Assembly: GCF_004348345.1 (NCBI RefSeq)
Contig: NZ_SMJZ01000017.1
Coordinates: 1-64,000 of the forward strand
Origin: Nonomuraea longispora
GTDB lineage: Bacteria > Actinomycetota > Actinomycetes > Streptosporangiales > Streptosporangiaceae
Length of the DNA stretch: 64,000 nucleotides
Reading direction: 5' to 3'
This document shows, one piece after another, positions 44,279-52,541 of this stretch. A program made the translations under genes and the position numbers. The first letter of the stretch is position 1, and each line of letters starts with the position of its first letter. The notes beneath the pieces are model-generated. The model saw only the letters and a list, made by a program, of their open reading frames with translations, searched no databases and was not told where the DNA came from.

Positions 44279-46675
44279 CTACAGGCCGGTCACGCCCGTG
44301 ATGCGGTGGAGGGCGAAACGGTGCACGGCCGCGCGGGTCTCGTCGTAGGCCGTCAGATAGCCGCCCTCCATGCGGGCCGGCTCCAGGATGCGAGAGGTCG
44401 CGTTGCCCTGGGAGTCGAGATAGCCGATCCACACGCGTACACCTTGTTTGATCGCCTCCTGCAGGGCCGAGATCGTGGTGGTGGCGGGCCCGCGCGGCAC
44501 CTGACCGTTGGGTGCGTCGACGGGCTCGCGCCGCGCCAGGTGCGCCGCGTCGCCGGCCCGCAACGCGCGTACGGCCGCCGCCGCCACCTCGGGGTCGAGG
44601 CCGTTCGCCGACGCGACCGTGCGCACCGGCGCCGTGCCCTCGGTGCGGCGGCTGTCGAACTGGGAGATGATCACGTCGCCCTCGATCGACTCCGCGACCG
44701 GGGCGTACCCCATGGCGCGCAGCGAGTCGACCAGCGCCGCCCGCGACGAGCGGGAGGCGATGACGGTGGGGGCGAGCCGGCGCAGCCGCAGCGCGGCGGA
44801 GCGGCGGTCGGCGGTGATCTGGTCGAGCAGCGCCGGATCGTCACACCGGATGTACGCGCTCGCCGTGCCCACCCGGATGCGGCCGTGCCGCCTGGCCACG
44901 TCGGTCACCAGGTAGGACAGCGCCTGCGGCACCGGGGTCGCCGAGTGGCGGCCGAGTACCGACAGCAGCTCTTCCGCGCCGTGCCCCGCGTCGAGCGCCC
45001 GGCGTACGGAGCCCTCGCTGAACCGGTAGACCGTGGCGCCGCCCTTCGACTCGACGTCGGCGGTGAGCGCCATCCACCGGTTGAGCTCACTGGTCAGCGG
45101 GCCCGGCGCGACGGCGGTGAGGTCGGCCTGGAGCAGCACGTGGTCGACGGGCTCCGGCAGCAGCGGCGCGAGCATCGCGGCCGCGTCGTCGCCGTCGACC
45201 AGCGCCCGCCCGTGCCCGGACAGCGCGCCCAGCCCGGTCACGCCCACCTGCTCGGCCTCCCGCAGCGCGAACTCCGTGAGCTGCTCGCGCAGCGGCCCCC
45301 GGCGGCGCGGCTGCTCCCACGCGAGCCGTTCGAGCACGGAGTCGCGCTCGGGCGCGAGCCCGGGGGCGGAGGCCAGCACCCGCAGCGTGGCCTGCCTGAC
45401 CGCGGCGGCGGACGAGCGGCGCAGGTCGGTGTGCAGGGCGTTGAACGGCCTGTCACGCTCGTCGCCGCGCCTCCCGCCCGCTTCGCCGTTCGCCCCTTTG
45501 TCCCCGCGACTCCGTTCGCCGACGAGTCCGGGCACGCGGTCCATGCGCAGCCAAGTGGACGCCAGCGCCAGCCACCGGTCGGCGGCCGACCTGACCCGCC
45601 ACAGGTCGTAGCCGGGGGTCGGCAGCCACTCGCCGTCGACGCCGCCGCCGGCCGCGATCAGGCCGGCCGCGTAGGCCACCTCGACGACCAGCGCCGACAC
45701 CCATTCGGGCAGGTCGAGCTCGCCCGCCGTACGTTTCAGGTCGCGTACGCCGAGCCCGCCGGTGCGCAGCACACCCGGCGGCTCGACGCTCCACCGTTCG
45801 CACAGCTCCTCCACGGCCCTGACGAACGTGAACGCCTGCCCGGCCGCCGTGCGGTCGGCCAGCCCGGGGTCGCGAGCGGTCCCTTCGAGCGGCGGCGGAG
45901 TGGCCGGCAGGCCGCGGTGCACCCGGCCGCCGCGCAGGTAGAGGCCCACCTCGCGGGGCAATGTCACGCTGTCCTCGCCGGTGGCGGCCAGCAGGCCACG
46001 CGCCAGCAGCTCCTCGATGGGCGAACGTGCCGACGCCACGCGCACCTCACGTCTGGCGTTGGGCACCCGCCCGGTCGGTGGGCCCCAGGCGAGCTGGTCG
46101 AGCGCGCCCCTGGCCTCGGCGGAGACGGCGCCGACGAGCTCGGCCGGTTTGGCCAGCGCCGCCGCCAGCCGCTCCTTGCCCGGCCCTTCGCCGCCGGGGG
46201 CGACGTCGTCGGCCATCTCCTCCAGGTGCTCGGGCGCGTGGTGCCGGAACGCGTCGACGGCTCTCGGGCCGAGCCCCGCCGGGTCTTCGAGCACCTTGCG
46301 TACGCCGGGGCCCAGGTCGAGTGCGTCGTCGGGGCCGTAGACCAGGGCGAGCTCGCACAACTTGGCGAGCGCCTCCGACAGCGCGGGCTCCGGGTCCTTC
46401 TCCTGGTCGTCCGCCAGGGCCGCGCGGATGAGGTCGCGCAGCCGCTCCCCGGAGATCGGCCCCGGCTGGACGGCGAGCGTCTCGACGACCGCCAGCGTGA
46501 ACCGGTCGAGCCGGTCGAGCACCCTGCCGATCGCCGAAGGGCTGGCCGCCCGCGACGCCAGGCCCTCCAGGTGAGCGGGCACCGGAGTGATCAGTTCCGG
46601 ACGCGCGGACACGAGCGCCCGCAGCTGCCCGTCGGTGCGTCCCCTGATCCACTCCGTGAACTCCATCGTTGCCAT
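44279..46675 (-). CDS. Helicase_C_3 (XPB/Ssl2-like C-terminal) and WYL-like protein
   Basis: 798 residues. The N-terminal 500 residues are helical winged-helix-like repeats without helicase ATPase motifs. TVYRFSEGSVRRALDAGHGAEELLSVLGRHSATPVPQALSYLVTDVARRHGRIRVG (about 565-620) is the Helicase_C_3 pattern. The last 65 residues (ISALQEAIKQGVRVWIGYLDSQGNATSRILEPARMEGGYLTAYD) resemble a WYL ligand/nucleic-acid-sensing domain. It has no catalytic helicase motor and may regulate or bind DNA with XPB. The ATG at 46675 (or 46666) is 3 bases from the divergent start. Confidence 0.85.
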   Translation of the reverse strand: MATMEFTEWIRGRTDGQLRALVSARPELITPVPAHLEGLASRAASPSAIGRVLDRLDRFTLAVVETLAVQPGPISGERLRDLIRAALADDQEKDPEPALSEALAKLCELALVYGPDDALDLGPGVRKVLEDPAGLGPRAVDAFRHHAPEHLEEMADDVAPGGEGPGKERLAAALAKPAELVGAVSAEARGALDQLAWGPPTGRVPNARREVRVASARSPIEELLARGLLAATGEDSVTLPREVGLYLRGGRVHRGLPATPPPLEGTARDPGLADRTAAGQAFTFVRAVEELCERWSVEPPGVLRTGGLGVRDLKRTAGELDLPEWVSALVVEVAYAAGLIAAGGGVDGEWLPTPGYDLWRVRSAADRWLALASTWLRMDRVPGLVGERSRGDKGANGEAGGRRGDERDRPFNALHTDLRRSSAAAVRQATLRVLASAPGLAPERDSVLERLAWEQPRRRGPLREQLTEFALREAEQVGVTGLGALSGHGRALVDGDDAAAMLAPLLPEPVDHVLLQADLTAVAPGPLTSELNRWMALTADVESKGGATVYRFSEGSVRRALDAGHGAEELLSVLGRHSATPVPQALSYLVTDVARRHGRIRVGTASAYIRCDDPALLDQITADRRSAALRLRRLAPTVIASRSSRAALVDSLRAMGYAPVAESIEGDVIISQFDSRRTEGTAPVRTVASANGLDPEVAAAAVRALRAGDAAHLARREPVDAPNGQVPRGPATTTISALQEAIKQGVRVWIGYLDSQGNATSRILEPARMEGGYLTAYDETRAAVHRFALHRITGVTGL

Positions 46676-46678
46676 GGT

Positions 46679-47686
46679 ATGTCCACCCTGATTGAGGCAG
46701 CATTGCTTGACGTGATTGAGCGAGCCGACCAGCAGGTGCTGAACTACGTCTCCAAGGCGGCCGACGCCGCCCACGGCGTGCTCAGAGCCGACCAGCGGCT
46801 CGACTTCGCCAAGCGGCTGCGGGCCAGGATCGAGGTCGAGCTGGGCGGCGGCCGCAAGCCCCGCGAGGTGGCGAAGGTGCTGGCCAGGTTCGGGGATCCG
46901 GCCGCGCTGGTCGAGCGCGAGGCCCGCCGACTGGCCGCGGCGGGTGTCCCGACGCTGCGCTCCGGACCGCCGACGACCTCCACGACCGCGCCCGTGGCGC
47001 CGGGCACGCCAGCGCCGGGCACCTCCGCGCCGGGCACCTCCGCGCCGGGCACCTCCGCGCCGGGCACCTCCACCTCAGGCACCCCCGCGTCGGGTTCCCG
47101 CACGGTCGGCGGTTCGCCGCCGGAGGAGGAAGCCGCCGCCACGCTGCGCTTCGCCTCCGTCGCCGAGGACCGTGACCTGCCGCCCGGCATACGCGAGCAC
47201 CGCAGGATCGCCCAGGAGCACCTGAACCGGCGGCCCGGCGTGGACCTGCCGTTCGCGGGACTGCGCAAGGTCGCCATGTTCAGCGCCAACCCGCTGGCCA
47301 CCGACGGCAGGGACGCCAGGACCATCGTCAAGGAACATCCGCGCGACGCCGCCGCGATGGTGATCCTGGTGGTGGCGGCGCTGCTGGTGCCGTTCGACCT
47401 GCCGCCGTTGGCGATCTTCCAGGTGCCCGTCGTGGTGTGGGCGCTCGGCGCCGCGCTGGTGCTGTGGAGCGACACCTGGACGATCCGCGACAAGGTGCTC
47501 GGTATCGGCGCGCCGTTGCTCGGCTATTCGGTGGGCGGAGTGCTGATCGGCGGCCTGCGGGTCGGTACGGAGGCCGGGCTGGCGGCGTTCGTGACGCAGT
47601 TCTTCGACGTCAGCGGAACCATGTTCATGATCGGTACGGGGCTCGGCGTGGTGTGGCTGGCCTACCGGCTGCTCGACGTCACCTGA
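46679..47686 (+). CDS. Membrane protein with DUF1700-like N terminus and APGTS repeats
   Basis: 335 residues. The N-terminal 75 residues form a charged helical domain (LRADQRLDFAKRLRARIEVELGGGRKPREVAKVLARFGDPAALVEREARRL), resembling the short helix domain of DUF1700/HAAS proteins that sense PadR-type control. Then comes an Ala-Pro-Gly-Thr-Ser repeat linker (about 107-136), and four membrane segments in the C-terminal half. The ATG has no ribosome-binding site and lies 3 bases from the opposite start codon; a GTG at 46712 is an alternative. The stop overlaps the end of the convergent tetR gene by 8 bases. Confidence 0.8.
   Translation: MSTLIEAALLDVIERADQQVLNYVSKAADAAHGVLRADQRLDFAKRLRARIEVELGGGRKPREVAKVLARFGDPAALVEREARRLAAAGVPTLRSGPPTTSTTAPVAPGTPAPGTSAPGTSAPGTSAPGTSTSGTPASGSRTVGGSPPEEEAAATLRFASVAEDRDLPPGIREHRRIAQEHLNRRPGVDLPFAGLRKVAMFSANPLATDGRDARTIVKEHPRDAAAMVILVVAALLVPFDLPPLAIFQVPVVVWALGAALVLWSDTWTIRDKVLGIGAPLLGYSVGGVLIGGLRVGTEAGLAAFVTQFFDVSGTMFMIGTGLGVVWLAYRLLDVT
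46997..47086 (+). repeat. 15-bp tandem repeat encoding APGTS
   Basis: Five near-identical copies of GCGCCGGGCACCTCC (46997-47071; the first copy ends CGCCA), followed by a degenerate copy at 47072-47086. In-frame, so it lengthens a linker without shifting the reading frame; copy number probably varies among strains. Confidence 0.9.
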
Positions 47687-48296
47687 CGGGCGCCGGGGCG
47701 GGGAGCAGGCCGACGGCCAGGCGTACCCAGGCGGTGACGAACTGGTCCTTCTCCGCGTGCCCGGGGAGCTCGCCCACGGTCTCCTGGAACAGCCGGTAGT
47801 GCACGACCGAGCCGCCGAGCACGGCCGCGATGCCCGCCCAGTCGAGTTCCACGTCCCGATATTCCGGCTGCGCCCTGAACCAGGTGACGATCGCGTCGAA
47901 CATGGGCTGCAGCAGCCCCTGCCGTACCACGGCGACCAGTTCGGGGAACTGGCTCAGGTCGCGGAAGAACACCCGGGTCAGCTCCGACTCCTCGCGTACC
48001 TTGGCCAGCCCGGCGCGGCACATGTGGGCCAGGCGCTCCTCCAGGTCGGCGGAGGACTCCATGGCGCTCAGCTCGGCCAGGCTCTCCGCCACCTGGCTCC
48101 TGGTGCGCGCGGCGTGCTGGTTGATCGCGGCGGCGAGCACCTCGTACTTGGACTTGAAATGCCGGTAGAGCCCTCCGGCGCCGGGTGACAGCCCTGAGGC
48201 GGCCTCGATCTCGGCCACGGACGTGGCGGCGTAACCCCGCTCGGCGAACAGCCGCAGAGCCTCGTCGACGATCCGCTCACGGGTCGATCTGGTCAT
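47679..48296 (-). CDS. TetR/AcrR family transcriptional regulator
   Basis: 205 residues. The helix-turn-helix is complete: TRERIVDEALRLFAERGYAATSVAEIEAASGLSPGAGGLYRHFKSKYEVLAAAI at about 5-58. The C-terminal ligand domain has no recognisable subfamily motif. AGGA lies about 5 bases before the ATG. An imperfect palindrome directly upstream (48302-48322) suggests autoregulation. The likely regulated neighbour is the small membrane protein on the same strand upstream; ligand unknown. Confidence 0.92.
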   Translation of the reverse strand: MTRSTRERIVDEALRLFAERGYAATSVAEIEAASGLSPGAGGLYRHFKSKYEVLAAAINQHAARTRSQVAESLAELSAMESSADLEERLAHMCRAGLAKVREESELTRVFFRDLSQFPELVAVVRQGLLQPMFDAIVTWFRAQPEYRDVELDWAGIAAVLGGSVVHYRLFQETVGELPGHAEKDQFVTAWVRLAVGLLPAPAPVR

Positions 48297-48301
48297 GTCT
48301 A

Positions 48302-48322
48302 TCCTGATACCTCCGATAAGGA
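48302..48322. promoter_or_regulatory. Operator-like palindrome upstream of tetR gene
   Basis: TCCTGAT (48302-48308), 7-base spacer, ATAAGGA (48316-48322); six of seven positions are symmetrical. It lies directly before the TetR start, overlapping its leader. Inferred autoregulatory site. Confidence 0.45.
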
Positions 48323-48357
48323 GCGTAGCCGTTGCCCGGAACGGCTCACCGTCGCCC

Positions 48358-48753
48358 TCACGGAGCGGCGCGCCGGATCAGGCCGGCCAGCGCGGAGCCG
48401 GTGATCAGCCACACGACCGCGGCGAGGCCGTAGTTGACGAGCGCCGTGTGGCGGGGGTCGTCGAGCTGGAACAGGCCGGCCAGGCCCAAGGAGGCCCACG
48501 AGGCGAGCGATTCGACGAACCGGTACCAGATGTTGGCCGGGTTGGCCTCGAACACGGTGAACAACGCGTAGAGCAGCACGGAGAGCGCGGCCACCCTGGA
48601 GGCCACCTTCACCAGGTAGGCCACCGCCGACACCGCACGCTGCCACGGCGTCGCGATCCGGCCGCCGGGCATGGCGGGCCGGTGCGGACGCGGCGGGGCT
48701 GAGGAGGCGACGAGCCGGTCTCCGGCCTGTGGCGGTCTGGGGGTGTTGGTCAC
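48358..48753 (-). CDS. Small membrane protein of unknown function
   Basis: 131 residues. A proline/arginine-rich cytosolic head (about 1-45) is followed by AVAYLVKVASRVAALSVLLYALFTVFEANPANIWYRFVESLASWASLGLAGLF and ALVNYGLAAVVWLITGSALAGLI, three membrane segments. GTG at 48753 is chosen since AGGAG lies 6 bases upstream; a longer frame to 48810 is not needed. It is 61 bases upstream of the TetR gene on the same strand, so it may share its transcript. No family name known to me. Confidence 0.8.
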   Translation of the reverse strand: MTNTPRPPQAGDRLVASSAPPRPHRPAMPGGRIATPWQRAVSAVAYLVKVASRVAALSVLLYALFTVFEANPANIWYRFVESLASWASLGLAGLFQLDDPRHTALVNYGLAAVVWLITGSALAGLIRRAAP

Positions 48754-48854
48754 GGCCGCTCCTCTCCCATAAGTAATTCCTTTCTTCCCATTACCGGGGT
48801 TCCAGAACAAGGGCCCGTTACGTGGAGTAGGGCACTGTTTGGCATCCTGCTCTT

Positions 48855-49475
48855 GTGGTGACTTCGGTGGGGTTCGACCTTGACATGACTTTGGCCGACA
48901 CGCGGGCGGGGATCGCGGCCACCTACGACGAGCTGGCCGTCCGTCTCGGCGTGCCCTTTGACAGTGCGGCGATCGTGCGCAGGCTGGGCCCTCCGCTGGA
49001 GAGGGAACTGGCCAACTGGCTGCCGCCTGAGGCGGTGCCCGCGGCAGCCGATCTCTATCGTCAGATATATCCGGAATTGGGAGTTCCGGTGCACACGGCG
49101 ATGGCGGGCGCGTACGACGCGATCGAGGCCGTGCGCGCGGCCGGCGGACGGGTCATCGTGGTCACCGGCAAGAACCTCAGGGACGCGATCGGCACCGTCA
49201 AGCTGCTCGGGCTGGCCGTGGACGAGGTGGTCGGCTCGCTGTTCGGCGCCCGGAAGGGATCGGCACTCGCGCGGTTCGGTGCGGCGGCTTATGTTGGTGA
49301 CCATGTCGCGGACATCGAGGCGGCACGTGCGGGTGGCGCGGTGAGCGTGACCGTCGCGACGGGCCCTTACACGGCTGGAGAGCTGCAAGATCACGGAGCT
49401 GACGTGGCGTTGCCCGACCTGACCGATTTCGCCGCCTGGTTCGCCGCCTGGCGCACACAAGCGGAACTCGGCTAA
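48855..49475 (+). CDS. HAD family hydrolase (phosphoglycolate phosphatase-like)
   Basis: 206 residues. Motif I is GFDLDMTLADT at about 6-16, motif II VIVVTGKNLRDAIG at about 98-111, and motif IV YVGDHVADIEAARAGGA at about 145-161. The cap domain between residues 18 and 80 is the short helical type. It is a phosphatase of the phosphoglycolate/beta-phosphoglucomutase branch; substrate unknown. Two consecutive GTG codons (48855, 48858) lie at the start with no Shine-Dalgarno site, so the message could be leaderless. Confidence 0.9.
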   Translation: MVTSVGFDLDMTLADTRAGIAATYDELAVRLGVPFDSAAIVRRLGPPLERELANWLPPEAVPAAADLYRQIYPELGVPVHTAMAGAYDAIEAVRAAGGRVIVVTGKNLRDAIGTVKLLGLAVDEVVGSLFGARKGSALARFGAAAYVGDHVADIEAARAGGAVSVTVATGPYTAGELQDHGADVALPDLTDFAAWFAAWRTQAELG

Positions 49476-49565
49476 TTCGCTGCCGTTTACCCGGTCGCCC
49501 TGGCGCTCTTCGGGGCATAACCTACATCCATCCTTCTTTTTCGACTGTTTGAACGAGGTCCTCCT

Positions 49566-49961
49566 GTGCCGAGTGGCAAGGTCAAGTGGTACGACGCCGA
49601 CAAGGGATTCGGCTTCCTCACCCGCGACGACGGTGGTGAGGTCTTCGTGCATTCATCCGCGCTGCCCACCGGCGCAGGCCCGCTCAAGCCCGGCCAGAAG
49701 GTCGAGTTCGGCGTGGCCGAGGGCCGCCGGGGCCAGCAGGCGCTCTCGGTCCGCATCCTTGAGCAGCCGCCGACGCTGGCCAAGGTCAAGCCCAAGGGCA
49801 AGCGGAAGAAGCCGGACGAGATGGTGGTCATCGTCGAAGACCTGATCAAGTTGCTCGACGGCGTGTCGACCTCCTACCAGCGGGGCAAGCACCCGGACGC
49901 GGCGCACGCCAAGAAGATCGCGCAGGTGCTGCGGGCGGTCGCCGACGACCTCGACGCGTAG
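49566..49961 (+). CDS. Cold-shock domain protein with C-terminal extension
   Basis: 131 residues. The cold-shock domain is at 1-67 (KWYDADKGFGFLTRDDGGEVFVHSSAL contains both RNP motifs). A lysine-rich linker follows (KVKPKGKRKKPDE, about 76-88), and then a helical tail to the end (VVIVEDLIKLLDGVSTSYQRGKHPDAAHAKKIAQVLRAVADDL) that ordinary CspA proteins lack. The tail is probably a protein-protein contact domain. Start is GTG at 49566. This type of long Csp is common in actinobacteria next to MFS and DUF3027 genes. Confidence 0.93.
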   Translation: MPSGKVKWYDADKGFGFLTRDDGGEVFVHSSALPTGAGPLKPGQKVEFGVAEGRRGQQALSVRILEQPPTLAKVKPKGKRKKPDEMVVIVEDLIKLLDGVSTSYQRGKHPDAAHAKKIAQVLRAVADDLDA

Positions 49962-49966
49962 GGCGT

Positions 49967-51502
49967 TCAGCCGTTGGGATTGGTCAGCGGCTTGGTCGGG
50001 TCGAGGTTGTCCTGACGCTGGTGCGGCTGGTGCGGCTGCTGGGCGGCGGCCTCGGCGCGCTGCCGGTGCAGCTTGGCGTCGGCGGCGCGGGCGTGCTTGA
50101 TCCTGGAGACCAGCAGCCATGCGAGCGCGGCGGTCAGCGCGACCGCCAGCGTGACGAGCCCGGCGGTGCTGCTCTGCGACAGCGAGAGCACCAGCCCGGC
50201 CAGCCCGCCGAGCACCCAGGCGAGCTGAAGCACGGCCTCGACCACGCCGAACGTCGACGAGCGCACCTCCTCGCCGATCTCGCGCTGCACGATCGCGTCG
50301 AGCGCCAGCTTGCCCAGCTCCTGCGCGAACGCCGTGATCAGCGAGATGGCCAGCGCGGCCCACAGACCGAAGAAGATCGCCGTCAGGACGGTGGTGACGC
50401 TGGTCACGGCCAGGGTGGCCAGCACGATGAGCTGCGGCGCGTGGTTGCGGGTCCAGTTGGCGACGGCGGCGCCCGCCAGCCCGCCCAGCCCGGCCGCCGC
50501 CGCGAGGAGAGCGATCGTCTTGGGGATGTCGAAGAACGGGTCGGCCGCCACCTGTGATCGCGTCGCCGCCAGCCACGGAACCGCGCGGTCCTGCACCAGG
50601 AACAGCAGGAAGAACAGCAGGAATCCGGAGAAGACCCGGACGGCCACGTTGGCCCACACCGCCTCGGCGACCGTGGGGCCCACCTTGAGCAGCGTGCGCC
50701 AGCGGGGTGCGGCGCCCTCCTCCTCCAGGTCGGGCGAGTCGATGTGCCGCGGCAGGCGTACGGCGGCGACCCCGAGCAGCAGGAAGGCCACCATCGCGAT
50801 GCGCAGCACCGCCGCGCTGCCCAGCCACGCGGTCAGCCCCGCTCCGACCGGCACCACCACGCCCGCGGAGACCAGCGTGAACAGCGCCACCCTAGCGTTG
50901 GCCGACACCAGCGTGATGTCGGCGGGCAGCACGCTCGGCATGATCGCCGCTCTGGACACGTTGTGCGCCTTCGACAACACCAGCACGCCCAGCGCCCCGA
51001 TGAACAACGTCGGCAGGTCGCCCGGCCCCACCGCGGCGGCCATGGCGAAGCACAGCAGCCCCCGCCCGAACAGCGTGCCCGCGATCACGTAGCGCCGCCC
51101 CGACCTGAACCGGTCGAGGATCGGCCCCACGAACGGCGCGAGCAGCGCGAACGGCAACATCGTGATGACGAGGTAGAGGGCGACCGACCCGCGTGCCTCC
51201 CCGACGGGCACCCCGAAGAACACCGTGCTCGCCAGCGCCACCGTGACGAGCGCGTCGCTCGCGCTGTTGCCGGCCGACAGCTCGATCAGGCGGCCGAGCC
51301 CGGTGCGGCCGGCGCCGTCGGCGTGGGTGAGGCGGCGCGTGGCCCGGCCCACCTTCTGCGCGCCCTTCGCGGTGACCTTGCCCGCCCGCGCGGTGCCGCT
51401 GGCCGTGGCCTTGCTCGCGCGCAGGCTGGCACGGCCCGCGTCGGCGACGCCGTGCGCCATCCGCCGCGAGACCTCGCGGGCCCGCTCCCAGCCTCCCTGC
51501 AC
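49967..51502 (-). CDS. MFS family transporter
   Basis: About 511 residues with 10-12 predicted membrane helices. The N-terminal 60 residues are a soluble lysine/alanine-rich amphipathic segment (RASLRASKATASGTARAGKVTAKGAQKVGRATRRL). GRTGLGRLIELSAGNSASDALVTVALASTVFFGVPVGEARGSVALYLVITMLPFALLAPFVGPILDRFRSGRR is the conserved first part of this uncharacterised actinobacterial MFS group. Start choice between GTG 51502 and ATG 51460 is open. Convergent with the cold-shock gene, whose stop lies 5 bases away. No substrate is known. Confidence 0.85.
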   Translation of the reverse strand: MQGGWERAREVSRRMAHGVADAGRASLRASKATASGTARAGKVTAKGAQKVGRATRRLTHADGAGRTGLGRLIELSAGNSASDALVTVALASTVFFGVPVGEARGSVALYLVITMLPFALLAPFVGPILDRFRSGRRYVIAGTLFGRGLLCFAMAAAVGPGDLPTLFIGALGVLVLSKAHNVSRAAIMPSVLPADITLVSANARVALFTLVSAGVVVPVGAGLTAWLGSAAVLRIAMVAFLLLGVAAVRLPRHIDSPDLEEEGAAPRWRTLLKVGPTVAEAVWANVAVRVFSGFLLFFLLFLVQDRAVPWLAATRSQVAADPFFDIPKTIALLAAAAGLGGLAGAAVANWTRNHAPQLIVLATLAVTSVTTVLTAIFFGLWAALAISLITAFAQELGKLALDAIVQREIGEEVRSSTFGVVEAVLQLAWVLGGLAGLVLSLSQSSTAGLVTLAVALTAALAWLLVSRIKHARAADAKLHRQRAEAAAQQPHQPHQRQDNLDPTKPLTNPNG

Positions 51503-51627
51503 GCCTACCAGTCTTACCCGATTCGTCGCCGATCTCGGAGCGGGATCCCCCGTTGTGGGACTTCCAGGTCCCGCCATGGGTGAGAATGAAGTGTGAGCGA
51601 ACAGCACCTTTCGGCGGAGGCGGTCCG

Positions 51628-52428
51628 ATGAGCCGCACCAGGGCCCGCGTCTCCGCTCCCGACCAGGCTTGTGTCGCCGCGGTCGATCTGGCGCGCGCCG
51701 CGGCCGAGGAGCTGGCGCGTCCGGGCGAGCCGGGCGAGCACCTCGGTTACGAGGGCGAGGGCGACCGGATCGTCACCCACTACTTCGCCTGCCTCGACCG
51801 CGCCTATCGCGGCTGGCGCTGGGCCGTCACCGTCACGCGTGCCTCCCGTGCGAAGAAGGTCACGGTCAGCGAGGCGGTCCTGCTGCCCGGTTCCGGGGCG
51901 CTGCTGGCGCCCGAGTGGCTGCCGTGGAGCGAGCGGCTGCGGCCGGGCGACCTCGGTGTGGGCGATCTGCTGCCGACCGCGGAAGACGACGACAGGCTGG
52001 CGCCGGGTTTCACCGAGACCGACGACGACACCGATCGCCAGATGGTTTTCGAATACGGCCTGGGCCGAGCCCGTGTGCTCTCGGCCATCGGCAGAGACCG
52101 GGCTGCCAGACGCTGGCACGCGGGCGAGCACGGGCCGCACACTCCGATCGCACACGCCGCTCCCGCGCAGTGCTCCACCTGCGGCTTCTACTGGTTGCTC
52201 GCGGGTGAGCTGAGGCTGTCGTTCGGCGTCTGCGCCAACGAATACGCCCCCGACGACGGCAGGGTGGTGGCCGCCGACCACGGTTGCGGCGCCCACTCCG
52301 AGGCCGCCGTGCTGCCGGCACCCGTGGAGCAGGCCATCCCCATCCTCGACGACCTCGGTTACGACCTGATGGAGGAGGAGACGGGCTCGGTCGACGCGTC
52401 CGCCTCCGAGGAGCTCGGCCACTCCTGA
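51628..52428 (+). CDS. DUF3027 domain protein
   Basis: 266 residues. The DUF3027 core has HLGYEGEGDRIVTHYFACLDRAYRGWRWAVTVTRA (about 39-73) and WLPWSERLRPGDLGVGDLLPT (about 97-117). A putative zinc site in the C-terminal part is suggested by CSTCGFYW, SFGVCANEY and HGCGAHSE. Function unknown; the family is restricted to actinobacteria. ATG at 51628 is set by GGAGG 7 bases upstream. It is divergent from the MFS gene and 113 bases upstream of the sacsin-like gene, possibly co-transcribed. Confidence 0.92.
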   Translation: MSRTRARVSAPDQACVAAVDLARAAAEELARPGEPGEHLGYEGEGDRIVTHYFACLDRAYRGWRWAVTVTRASRAKKVTVSEAVLLPGSGALLAPEWLPWSERLRPGDLGVGDLLPTAEDDDRLAPGFTETDDDTDRQMVFEYGLGRARVLSAIGRDRAARRWHAGEHGPHTPIAHAAPAQCSTCGFYWLLAGELRLSFGVCANEYAPDDGRVVAADHGCGAHSEAAVLPAPVEQAIPILDDLGYDLMEEETGSVDASASEELGHS

Positions 52429-52541
52429 GGGCGCATGCGCGACGCCGTGAGGGTAGGTGGGGCGCGAGACGCGCGCCTCACCTGTCGGTGAGGGCCGCTA
52501 ACCTACGGTGGCCCCCTATCTTCACACCAGGATCGTGATAG

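Noticed and set aside
44306..46678. Long N-terminal extension of the plus-strand membrane protein frame (1126 residues in all)
   Set aside because: The extension is antisense to the Helicase_C_3/WYL gene; only the part from 46679 has normal protein character.
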